Positions 54,863 to 62,438 of a DNA stretch of 64,000 nt are shown here, piece by piece. Within the stretch, counting starts at the first letter, position 1. Each line of letters starts with the position of its first letter. Source of the stretch: Spirosoma endbachense. Its GTDB lineage: Bacteria; Bacteroidota; Bacteroidia; Cytophagales; Spirosomataceae. A program made the translations under genes and the position numbers. The DNA is taken from positions 3,187,779 to 3,251,778 of the forward strand of contig NZ_CP045997.1 of the NCBI RefSeq assembly GCF_010233585.1, written 5' to 3'. Under the pieces are notes generated by a model, which was given only the letters and a program-made list of their open reading frames with translations, did not search any database and had not been told where the DNA came from.

Positions 54863-55845
54863 AAACCCACTACGAACACCAACTCGATGCGATCCTCAAC
54901 GGATTACACATCGACCAGGCTCAGTGCCAGATTACGCTTAAAATCGATGGTTCTCAGACTACGTATAAACCGGATACGCTACAGGCGACCTTATCGGGTC
55001 TGATCTATCAACATTTTTACTGTGCCGCCGATCCAGCTGCCCCGGCCCTCGCTGGTTTGCCGTCCGACGATTCGTTTATGGACGAATTGAGTCGAAACAA
55101 CCATAGCGTTGAAACGTTCGACACGGCCTGGTCTGTCGAAACGGTAGACCAGGCCGGAATACCCTACGTCACGAAAGGCAATGACCGACGGATGGTCTAT
55201 GCGGGCGAGTTCGTTTACGACACCCCAAAACGAGGACCCGCTCAGGCTGGCGATACGGTCCGGCTACTCATGCACCGCGAACTTCGGGATTTACAGAGTG
55301 GCTTTTATTACGTGTTCGGCCAAACGCCCGGCGAGGATTCGATCACCCTACAGACCCGGCTTTATTTTCACTCGACACCAGAGGGCAGTCTTCGGCTGGT
55401 GTCCTGGGTGACGCAGATGCTCAATAAGTATCGGATACCCTTTCAATTTAAATGCCTCAACCATCCCGATTTGTATGGTCGCAGCGACTCGGCTGTGCTT
55501 TATCTGTCAAAACCATACGTGAACGTTGTGCTGGATTTATTGACGGAAGCACTGCCTGATTTGGAACCCTGGCTACAACCGTCCATTCCGCTCTTCACCC
55601 GATTGATCGCACCGGGCATTGGCTTTGCCGAAAGTCCACCCAACCCCAGCGAAAGTTTTGGAACAAGCCGAAGTGGTCTTATTGCGCAGGGAATTGCCAA
55701 TGCCGTAGCGAAACAGCAACCTGGCGAAACATACAACGAAGCCGTGCAGTCGCTATTCGACAAGCTAGGTCTTTCGCTTGATCAGCCTTACCGCAATCCT
55801 CAGTCAAAATACACTTACACGTTCCCCACTCATTCGACTAACTAA
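54859..55845 (+). CDS. HopA1 effector-family protein, putative phospho-Ser/Thr lyase component
   Basis: A 328-residue protein matching the HopA1 family, first known from type III effectors. The hallmark stretch is TRLYFHSTPEGSLRLVSWV, followed by LNKYRIPFQFKCLNHP and GRSDSAVLYLSKPYV. The C-terminal part has PLFTRLIAPGIGFAESPPNP and SFGTSRSGLIAQG. In class V lanthipeptide pathways a HopA1-like protein is thought to eliminate phosphate from phospho-Ser/Thr to give dehydro residues. Overlap with the kinase gene (ATGA) and a nine-base gap to the cyclase gene show one operon. No secretion signal or type III system is nearby, so a virulence effector is improbable. Confidence 0.82.
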   Translation: MKTHYEHQLDAILNGLHIDQAQCQITLKIDGSQTTYKPDTLQATLSGLIYQHFYCAADPAAPALAGLPSDDSFMDELSRNNHSVETFDTAWSVETVDQAGIPYVTKGNDRRMVYAGEFVYDTPKRGPAQAGDTVRLLMHRELRDLQSGFYYVFGQTPGEDSITLQTRLYFHSTPEGSLRLVSWVTQMLNKYRIPFQFKCLNHPDLYGRSDSAVLYLSKPYVNVVLDLLTEALPDLEPWLQPSIPLFTRLIAPGIGFAESPPNPSESFGTSRSGLIAQGIANAVAKQQPGETYNEAVQSLFDKLGLSLDQPYRNPQSKYTYTFPTHSTN

Positions 55846-55854
55846 ATCCTGCTC

Positions 55855-57138
55855 ATGGAAACGCTTACCGCTCCTCAGGTTTCAACTACAGCTACGACGC
55901 TCGAAACGAGCTTTATGGAAACAGCCGCTCAAATTGGCCGGACTTTATGCCGTGATGCGATTTGGTTTGGTTCACGCTGCAACTTTCTGTCATCGACCAA
56001 CGACCCGGCTTTTGAGTATCCCAAGCCTTATTTCAAATCGCTCGAAGCCGATTTTTATTCAGGATCAGCGGGTGTGGCTTTTTTTCTGGCAGCACTCTAC
56101 AACGCCACCGGCGACCGCCTTATCCGAAAAACAGCGATAGGAACCCTACAAAATTCGCTGGAAACAGCACAGCTCATTCCCGCACACTCGACTTTAGGTT
56201 TCTTTGCCGGTTGGACAGGTATTGCCTACGCAACGATTCAGGCGGGGCTGTGGCTACATGATGACGAACTGACCGTTCGGGGCCACCACCTGCTCGACAG
56301 GATTACGAAACTCGATGTGCAACAGGCTGGAATCGATGTAATTGACGGAACGGCCGGTGCCATTCCGGCCCTGATTAAACTAGAACGCGCCCAGCCGTCG
56401 CCCACGCTTCGTTCACTCATCGTTCAGCTCGCCGATCAGTTGGTGAGTCAAGCCGAACGGTCGCCAGAAGGCACGTCGTGGAATACCGTCATGGGTGCCG
56501 ACCATCGGAATCTAACCGGGCTGGCTCATGGGGTTGCAGGCATTGTTAACGCCCTGTTCGAAGCGTTCACGCTGACCCAGGATGTTCGTTATCGGGATAC
56601 TGCCTTTGAGGGCTTGCGGTACGAAAATACCTTTTTCAATCAGCAGGAGCAGAACTGGCCCGATTTCCGCATGAAAAGCCAGCCGACTACGTATAACCTT
56701 ACTGAAGAGTCGACTGGCCCAACCTGTTCGTGTGCCTGGTGTCATGGTGCACCCGGTATTGCCCTCTCGCGGTTGCGCGGGTATGAACTCACCCGGCATC
56801 CGGCGCTGAAAACCGAAGCGCTCACGGCTCTGCATACAACGGCAAAACAGCTCACCTGGGATCAGCAAATGAATTTTTCGCTCTGCCACGGATTGGCGGG
56901 TAATGCGGACGTGCTGCTGGAAGCCGCCGACATTCTGGCTATGCCCGACTGGCACGCGCAGGCAACAGCCATTGGCCAACTGGGACAGGAACGCTACCAG
57001 CAGACGGGCCTGTGGGCGAACGGCTTATACAACACCTTTCAGATTCCTGATTTTATGCTTGGCTTATCAGGTATAGGCTATTTTTACCTGCGGCTGGCTG
57101 ATGCAACGACCTATAAATCGGCACTCATTATGCGATAA
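55855..57138 (+). CDS. LanC-like lanthionine cyclase
   Basis: A 427-residue protein of the LanC-like family with an alpha/alpha-barrel of repeated helices. The zinc ligands are Cys296 in CAWCHGAPGIAL and Cys344-His345 in SLCHGLAGNADV. The catalytic-type His225 lies in GLAHGVAGIV. Repeated Gly motifs such as GFFAGWTGIAYA and DFYSGSAGVAFF mark the inner helices. LanC enzymes add cysteine thiols to dehydrated Ser or Thr to form lanthionine rings. It is the last gene of the precursor-kinase-HopA1-cyclase operon and ends in a strong bidirectional hairpin. All zinc ligands are present, so activity is plausible. Confidence 0.9.
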   Translation: METLTAPQVSTTATTLETSFMETAAQIGRTLCRDAIWFGSRCNFLSSTNDPAFEYPKPYFKSLEADFYSGSAGVAFFLAALYNATGDRLIRKTAIGTLQNSLETAQLIPAHSTLGFFAGWTGIAYATIQAGLWLHDDELTVRGHHLLDRITKLDVQQAGIDVIDGTAGAIPALIKLERAQPSPTLRSLIVQLADQLVSQAERSPEGTSWNTVMGADHRNLTGLAHGVAGIVNALFEAFTLTQDVRYRDTAFEGLRYENTFFNQQEQNWPDFRMKSQPTTYNLTEESTGPTCSCAWCHGAPGIALSRLRGYELTRHPALKTEALTALHTTAKQLTWDQQMNFSLCHGLAGNADVLLEAADILAMPDWHAQATAIGQLGQERYQQTGLWANGLYNTFQIPDFMLGLSGIGYFYLRLADATTYKSALIMR

Positions 57139-57187
57139 ATCCAGTTTTGTGCTATTTGAGATGGTCAAATAGCACAAAACTGGATTT
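57137..57187. terminator. 21-base perfect bidirectional hairpin at the end of the lanthipeptide-like operon
   Basis: Arms 57137-57157 and 57167-57187 pair perfectly around a nine-base loop. The left arm starts inside the stop codon of the cyclase gene; the minus-strand haloperoxidase gene converges from the right. Confidence 0.8.
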
Positions 57188-57211
57188 ACTTCGTGATTTT
57201 ATTAAAAAGCG

Positions 57212-58696
57212 CTATTTCGCTCCGTCGGCCTTCGCTGATTCAACCGCTATGGTACCAACAGCCGTACCAAGTTTTGCCCCGGCTTCATTATCGAAACGAA
57301 ACGAAGTGCCGCCATACAATTCAGACAACGTTGCTTCCGTAAGCTGTGCATTCAGCGTAGTGGCTTCGTCCGGGAATAAATAAAGTAATACGGCCGTAGC
57401 AGCCGACGCAAAGGTGGCATGCTCGGATGTGTAACCCGGTGTATTGGAAATAATCGTTGCCGTTTTGATCGTTGGGTCGATCTGCGAAGGGCGGGGTACA
57501 AAATAGGTAAACTTGGTTGCCCAGCAGGCCGTGCCCCCATCCTGCAGGGCACGATTCACGAGCGCATAGGTACGGGCTGCCCGAAGTTCGTTCTGACGAT
57601 ATTGATGAATAAACTCTTCAGTTATCATATTCCAATGGCCTGGAATCGTGTATGTGCCCGTGCCATCGTCCCATTTAGCCGCAATGCGTGATTGATCGCG
57701 GGTGCGGGCGTCGGCCATTGTGCGAACTTCTGTCAAATCCTTTTGAAATGACGCCGATGTTGTCGCTGGGGGCGCAGCAGAAAGGTTTTTGGCAATTGCC
57801 GTTGAGTCGAACCAGGTTTTTACTTTTCCCGCTAAAGGCAATATAGGGGGTCGGGTCGGAATAATCAGGCTTGTCCATTTAACATCGTATGGTGCTTTGG
57901 CAAGCAAGGTGGTCCAGGTGTTATTGGGGTCGTTGGCAGTGCTGAAACGGTCGGTTTTAAGCCGATCAACCACTTTTGTCGTTACGGCAGCCCCAATAGC
58001 CTCGCCACCTTTTATATCGCTCGAAACGTTGGCCCCATTCCAGATCCGGCTCTGCTTATGCTCGGCGGCTTTCGTCTTAAGCCAGGGTGCTTCATTCGGG
58101 AAGAAATAAGCCAGCATCTGACACGAAACCTCGGCAACAGCGGCATCTTCTGACGGATACGATGGTACGTTGGCAACCGGTGCGCGGGTGATCACCCCCT
58201 GATCGACCAGCGATGGGCGGTTGTATTGGTATTTGGCCCGCCAGGCAACGACCAATGCATCATATTGTGCAACGCTGAGCGCAGCATAGAGCCGGGCCGC
58301 AAACGGCGCACTGGCCGGTGAGTTCGTTGCATCCAGCGGATTACCTGATTCCGTATTGTATTTAGCCACCAATTGACGGGCAATCTGGTTCCAGCGGGTC
58401 ACTCCGCCAACTGCCCAATAATTAATGGCCGTAATTTTTTCCGGCTCCAGACTCGCTACGCCATTTTTGACCTGAGCGAATTCGCTTTTGTAGGCATCGG
58501 AGGTGATCGCATCTGGTTGCGGAACGCTAATATCACCTGTGGATTTGAGCACGATCGTTCGCCAGTTACCGCCACTGGGGTCCACCGTAGCAGGTTCGCT
58601 GAACGGCAGAACACCCTCGTCGATAACGGGTTCTTTACAACCCGATACCCACAGGAAGAGAACGCTTAAAGAAACGATAGAAAGTAACTTATTCAT
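57212..58696 (-). CDS. Vanadium-haloperoxidase/PAP2-fold lipoprotein with a degenerate active site
   Basis: A 494-residue lipoprotein; the signal peptide ends in the lipobox VSGC. It has the all-helical PAP2/vanadium haloperoxidase fold. The first motif is intact (KFTYFVPRPSQI). The second reads PGYTSEHATFAS, with Glu for Gly. In the third, SELYGGTSFRFD, the expected Arg is Glu and the vanadate-ligating His is Ser465, whereas the paralogue at 59.9 kb keeps both. It therefore may have lost peroxidase and phosphatase chemistry. I chose the ATG at 58696 to match the lipoprotein signal. It pairs with the barrel-like protein gene just upstream. Confidence 0.88.
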   Translation of the reverse strand: MNKLLSIVSLSVLFLWVSGCKEPVIDEGVLPFSEPATVDPSGGNWRTIVLKSTGDISVPQPDAITSDAYKSEFAQVKNGVASLEPEKITAINYWAVGGVTRWNQIARQLVAKYNTESGNPLDATNSPASAPFAARLYAALSVAQYDALVVAWRAKYQYNRPSLVDQGVITRAPVANVPSYPSEDAAVAEVSCQMLAYFFPNEAPWLKTKAAEHKQSRIWNGANVSSDIKGGEAIGAAVTTKVVDRLKTDRFSTANDPNNTWTTLLAKAPYDVKWTSLIIPTRPPILPLAGKVKTWFDSTAIAKNLSAAPPATTSASFQKDLTEVRTMADARTRDQSRIAAKWDDGTGTYTIPGHWNMITEEFIHQYRQNELRAARTYALVNRALQDGGTACWATKFTYFVPRPSQIDPTIKTATIISNTPGYTSEHATFASAATAVLLYLFPDEATTLNAQLTEATLSELYGGTSFRFDNEAGAKLGTAVGTIAVESAKADGAK

Positions 58697-58801
58697 TCTT
58701 GACTTGATCACAAAGCGTACGAAGTAGATGAAATGTACACGACGAATTTCTTGAGACCATTGAGCTTTTTTGTACTCATTGTGCCCCTGTTTTTCTCTAA
58801 A

Positions 58802-59713
58802 TTATCGGGCGATTCGCCCAATTACCAACCCACCCGTAACTCGGGTAGACTTACCAATATTTTGCCCATCGAGGGTTGTGCTGTAGCCTGCCGTTAAACC
58901 GAGCTGGCCCACTACTTTCAGATAAACTGTAGCACCCACCCGCGAAAAACCAACTGCATTTGTTGGAAATGGAATGCCAGGTGCAATATTCGTTCCTTCA
59001 CCATAAGGCGTTTGTTGTTGAAACCAGGCATCTACATAAAGTGGCTTGGTAACAATCCCCGTCCGGATAATTAGCTCGGTCACGTCAGGCACATTGACTT
59101 TGGAACCACTGTTTGAATTTAGCTGATCGGGATCATAGTAATTAACGACATGATCGAGTGTCACCTGACCACGCCGAATATAGCCGTATTGGCCTGTCAG
59201 GAAGAACGGTCCGCTTTTAAAGTGAAGCATCGTACGACCATCGAGATTTTTAGAACCCCGTCCAATCGCAATCAGATCGTCGTTAATGTAATTCTGGAGT
59301 GGCATGGAATAACCAATCGCAAACAGCCACGATAGCCGGGCTTTCCCGAACTTGTAGTCATAGGCTTCCCACCGTAAAGCCGCCGAAATATCCTGAAACC
59401 CTTCCTGTTTCTGCCGATAACCCGCGTTGGATTCGGTTCGAATATAGGGAGCCGACACGATCAGATCGAGGTCGTAACCCAGGCCGAAACTTCCATACAG
59501 ATTAACCGCCTGCGACGTGACCGTGCCCAGATTAGGATCACGCGTCTGGGTTTTGTTGATGTAGTAGGAATCGTAGGTTTCCTGCGAATAAGAAATCCCT
59601 AAATTGGCCTTGCGGTCACCGCGCATAAAGCCGTCAACTAAGCCCTGAGCGTGTGTTTGCCGGGCTAGGCTCAGCAGGACAATAGCAACGAATGTGAATG
59701 GTATGAATCGCAT
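58802..59713 (-). CDS. Outer-membrane beta-barrel-like transporter family protein
   Basis: A 303-residue exported protein with a signal peptide (FVAIVLLSLARQTHA). The body is a series of amphipathic beta strands with aromatic girdles (YGSFGLGYDLDLIVSAPYIR, FFLTGQYGYIRRGQVTL and VGATVYLKVVGQLGLTAGY). It resembles the barrel family found with phenol meta-pathway genes. Such proteins are predicted outer-membrane channels. It is upstream of the degenerate haloperoxidase paralogue, in the same order as the second barrel/haloperoxidase pair at 60-62 kb. Confidence 0.75.
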   Translation of the reverse strand: MRFIPFTFVAIVLLSLARQTHAQGLVDGFMRGDRKANLGISYSQETYDSYYINKTQTRDPNLGTVTSQAVNLYGSFGLGYDLDLIVSAPYIRTESNAGYRQKQEGFQDISAALRWEAYDYKFGKARLSWLFAIGYSMPLQNYINDDLIAIGRGSKNLDGRTMLHFKSGPFFLTGQYGYIRRGQVTLDHVVNYYDPDQLNSNSGSKVNVPDVTELIIRTGIVTKPLYVDAWFQQQTPYGEGTNIAPGIPFPTNAVGFSRVGATVYLKVVGQLGLTAGYSTTLDGQNIGKSTRVTGGLVIGRIAR

Positions 59714-59845
59714 AATTCTGCTTTAGGCAGGTAAAGGTAGCCGTTAGCCCGTATCGTTCCCATTAAATTGGGGGATTCTGTGCCAGTGGTCTTTGCTAGT
59801 AACGATCAGAATCAGGAATGTCTTATGATACGTACCAAAAACAAT

Positions 59846-59874
59846 AGTCCCCGGCCACAAAGTAGTCGGGGACT
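59846..59874 (-). terminator. Hairpin downstream of the intact haloperoxidase gene
   Basis: Eight-base GC-rich arms (59846-59853 and 59867-59874) with a 13-base loop lie between the two barrel/haloperoxidase pairs, with A-rich DNA on its left that becomes a U-tract on the minus-strand transcript. Confidence 0.65.
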
Positions 59875-59912
59875 TATAATTAACCTATGATTAAGAAAAC
59901 TCTGAGTGTCTT

Positions 59913-61460
59913 TTACAGGCCTGACCCGTCGGCTTTGCCACGAGCTACTGCATAAGACCCAATATTTTTACCACACGTCAGTCCTACTGTGCAATCGAAC
60001 CGGTAGTGAATTAATCCGTAAATCCGCGAGTCTGACGCTTCCTGCGCCTGTGCCCAGAAGGCATCGGCCTGATCAGGAAATATGCTGCCCAGCACAACAG
60101 CGGCAGCTGCTGAAAAGGTGGAGTGGCCCGATGTATAGGACGGGAAGTTGGGTAATCCGACGGACGTTTTAACCCCAAATTGCTGCGGACGAGGATAGTA
60201 ATAGTAGTACTTCGTTTCCCAGCAGCAGATACCGGCATCCATGAGCGCCGTATTGACCAAAGCCAGTGTCCGCGCCATACGCACCTCGCTATATTTGGCA
60301 TCCATGCCCGCGTTGGCTGCCGTACGGTTCCAATGGCCCGGCGGTGTATAGCTACCTGCGCCATCGGCCCAATAGTTAGCAATCCGGGCCTGTTCACGCG
60401 TTTGACTTTTGTTGATATCTTTCAGCTCATTGAGTGCCGTCGTGAACTCCTGGCTGTTCAGGGCTGGTGGTGCCTCGGGCCGTAGTTTCACTTTGGTTGC
60501 CGCATCAAAGTTCCAGGTGATGACGGCCCCGTAGTTTGGCAGCATCGGCGGCCGGAGCGGGCTCTCCTGGCTTAACCAGACGTCGGCCAGACCACGGGCT
60601 TTAGCCGATTCAATCATACCAGCCGTTAACGCCTGATTATTAGCGGCACCCATACCATCGGCTCTGGCGCGGGTCATTACTTTTGCCGCTACCTGATTAC
60701 CCAGATCAGCGCCAGCCGTAAGATCACTCGCTACATTCATACCCGCCCACAAACGGCTATTCTGATGTTCGGCCAGTTTGGCATCCAGAAAAGGACCTTC
60801 ACCAGGAAACATAGCCTTCAGGATAGTGTAGGATGCAGTAGCCACAACGGCATCTTCGGATGGATACGATGGCAACGACGATGTGGGCAATGCCACCCGA
60901 ATCGTGGCATCTATTTTGCCGGGAGCCGATCGCTTATACTTGTATTTATAGCTCCAGGCAGCCACTAGTGCGTCGTACTGGGCTACATCCAGATAGGCCA
61001 GGGCACGGGCCGCATAGGGCGGGTTGGCAAACGGAAACCTGGGATCAGCCAGTGGATTGGCGGCATCGGGCACCGGGTATTTACCATCAGCATTTGAAGC
61101 GGGCGGCACATTGTATCGGGCCGCTAGTTCACGAGCGATCTCATTCCACCGGTAAACGGCACCGGTTCCCCAGTAAACAACGGCCTGTTGCTGTTCGGTT
61201 GTCAGGCTGGCTGATTTTGTCTTTAGATCAGCCAGTTCGGCCAGATAGGCTGTCGACGTGGTTGATGTTGGTTCCGCAACCGTCACATCGGTGGGTGCGC
61301 TCAGCACGTAGGTTTTCCACGTACCCGCTTTTTCATCGACACTAGTCGGCGTATAGCCTACGCGCAACGGTTCTGTAATGCTTTTGTCGCAGGAAACAAT
61401 CGCGACTGACATGCCTGCTACTGCACTGCAAATGGCCAGAAAGTGAATATACTTTTTCAT
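59913..61460 (-). CDS. Vanadium-dependent haloperoxidase/PAP2-fold lipoprotein
   Basis: A 515-residue lipoprotein; a signal peptide ends in IVSC. All three motifs of the vanadium haloperoxidase/acid phosphatase superfamily are present: KYYYYYPRPQQF, PSYTSGHSTFSA and SRIYGLIHYRFD, with His485 as the likely vanadate ligand. With vanadate such enzymes oxidise halides with hydrogen peroxide; with a free site they can act as phosphatases. Subcellular location is the periplasm or cell surface. The barrel-like protein gene ends 11 bases upstream. The halide and product are not predictable. Confidence 0.9.
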   Translation of the reverse strand: MKKYIHFLAICSAVAGMSVAIVSCDKSITEPLRVGYTPTSVDEKAGTWKTYVLSAPTDVTVAEPTSTTSTAYLAELADLKTKSASLTTEQQQAVVYWGTGAVYRWNEIARELAARYNVPPASNADGKYPVPDAANPLADPRFPFANPPYAARALAYLDVAQYDALVAAWSYKYKYKRSAPGKIDATIRVALPTSSLPSYPSEDAVVATASYTILKAMFPGEGPFLDAKLAEHQNSRLWAGMNVASDLTAGADLGNQVAAKVMTRARADGMGAANNQALTAGMIESAKARGLADVWLSQESPLRPPMLPNYGAVITWNFDAATKVKLRPEAPPALNSQEFTTALNELKDINKSQTREQARIANYWADGAGSYTPPGHWNRTAANAGMDAKYSEVRMARTLALVNTALMDAGICCWETKYYYYYPRPQQFGVKTSVGLPNFPSYTSGHSTFSAAAAVVLGSIFPDQADAFWAQAQEASDSRIYGLIHYRFDCTVGLTCGKNIGSYAVARGKADGSGL

Positions 61461-61471
61461 GACGTTACGGT

Positions 61472-62368
61472 CTATTTCTTGAAATCGATTTGGTATAATA
61501 ATCCTACAGTATAGCTGGTGCTCTGGCCAACATTACGCCCATCAACGACATAGCCAATACGAGCGTTGACACCGATGTTTCGGGGCTGTACTTTGCCATA
61601 CCAGCCTATTGATGTTGCTTCCATATTATTTGTTGGGTAAGGCATATCGTTCCGGCGAATGTCGTCGCCAGTTAGTCCAGCCATTCGCTCAGCCCAAACT
61701 TCGGTTTGCCAGGTCTTCCGTAAAATACCCAGGCGTATTCCGGCATCGTAGGTATTGGGTACATTTACTTCGTTGGTATTATAAACCCGGCCGTCGGCCT
61801 GATAGGCATCGCGGTCAACCTTAATGGTACTCCGCCAGTTATACGAACCATGGGCCGTCAGGTACAGGCCGGTTTTGGAATGCCTGTAGTTAAGCAATAA
61901 GCGGCCTGTTGCAGTGCGTGCCTGTAAGCCGATGGACATCGGCAGAAAATCCGGCACATAATTACCAACAGGCAACGATCCGCCGATGATGGTATGTACC
62001 GAAAAACCACCCGCTTGCCAGGCTTTCACTTTCAGCCAGCCTGATAGATCCTGAATCCCTTTCTGCCCCATCAAATTACCGGCACTGGTGCTGGTCCAGA
62101 CGTAGGGCAGACTCAGAATTACATTTACCCGGTTGCTTATTCCGATGGCAGGCATCAGCATAACACTCTGGGTTGTATGCTTACCGATATTCAGGTTTTC
62201 GCGTTTGAGCGAACCTTCCCAGTACTCAGTCCAGGTACTTTGGCTATACATCCCGGCCACGCAGACGGAACCTTTACCCATGTAAATCGCATCATTCGGC
62301 ATCTGCGCTTTTGCCAAGAATGGGGCCAGCAACGATGCGCTAATCAGGCACTTTAGAATTGTTTTCAT
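61472..62368 (-). CDS. Outer-membrane beta-barrel-like protein (second copy)
   Basis: A 298-residue exported protein with a signal peptide (MKTILKCLISASLLAPFLAKA). Alternating amphipathic strands fill the chain (VNVILSLPYVWTST, LLLNYRHSKTGLYLTAHGSY and VNARIGYVVDGRNVGQST), and the last strand ends LLYQIDFKK. It is a distant relative of the barrel protein at 58.8 kb: both share the GRNVG/GQNIGKST block near the C-terminus and occupy the same place before a haloperoxidase. It lies 70 bases downstream of the TonB receptor gene and 11 upstream of the haloperoxidase. Confidence 0.75.
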   Translation of the reverse strand: MKTILKCLISASLLAPFLAKAQMPNDAIYMGKGSVCVAGMYSQSTWTEYWEGSLKRENLNIGKHTTQSVMLMPAIGISNRVNVILSLPYVWTSTSAGNLMGQKGIQDLSGWLKVKAWQAGGFSVHTIIGGSLPVGNYVPDFLPMSIGLQARTATGRLLLNYRHSKTGLYLTAHGSYNWRSTIKVDRDAYQADGRVYNTNEVNVPNTYDAGIRLGILRKTWQTEVWAERMAGLTGDDIRRNDMPYPTNNMEATSIGWYGKVQPRNIGVNARIGYVVDGRNVGQSTSYTVGLLYQIDFKK

Positions 62369-62438
62369 TTGGTATTCAGTAAGTCAAAAGTTCACGATGG
62401 TAATCCTTCAATTCGTTTGTCATTAGAAAAACTGGTTG

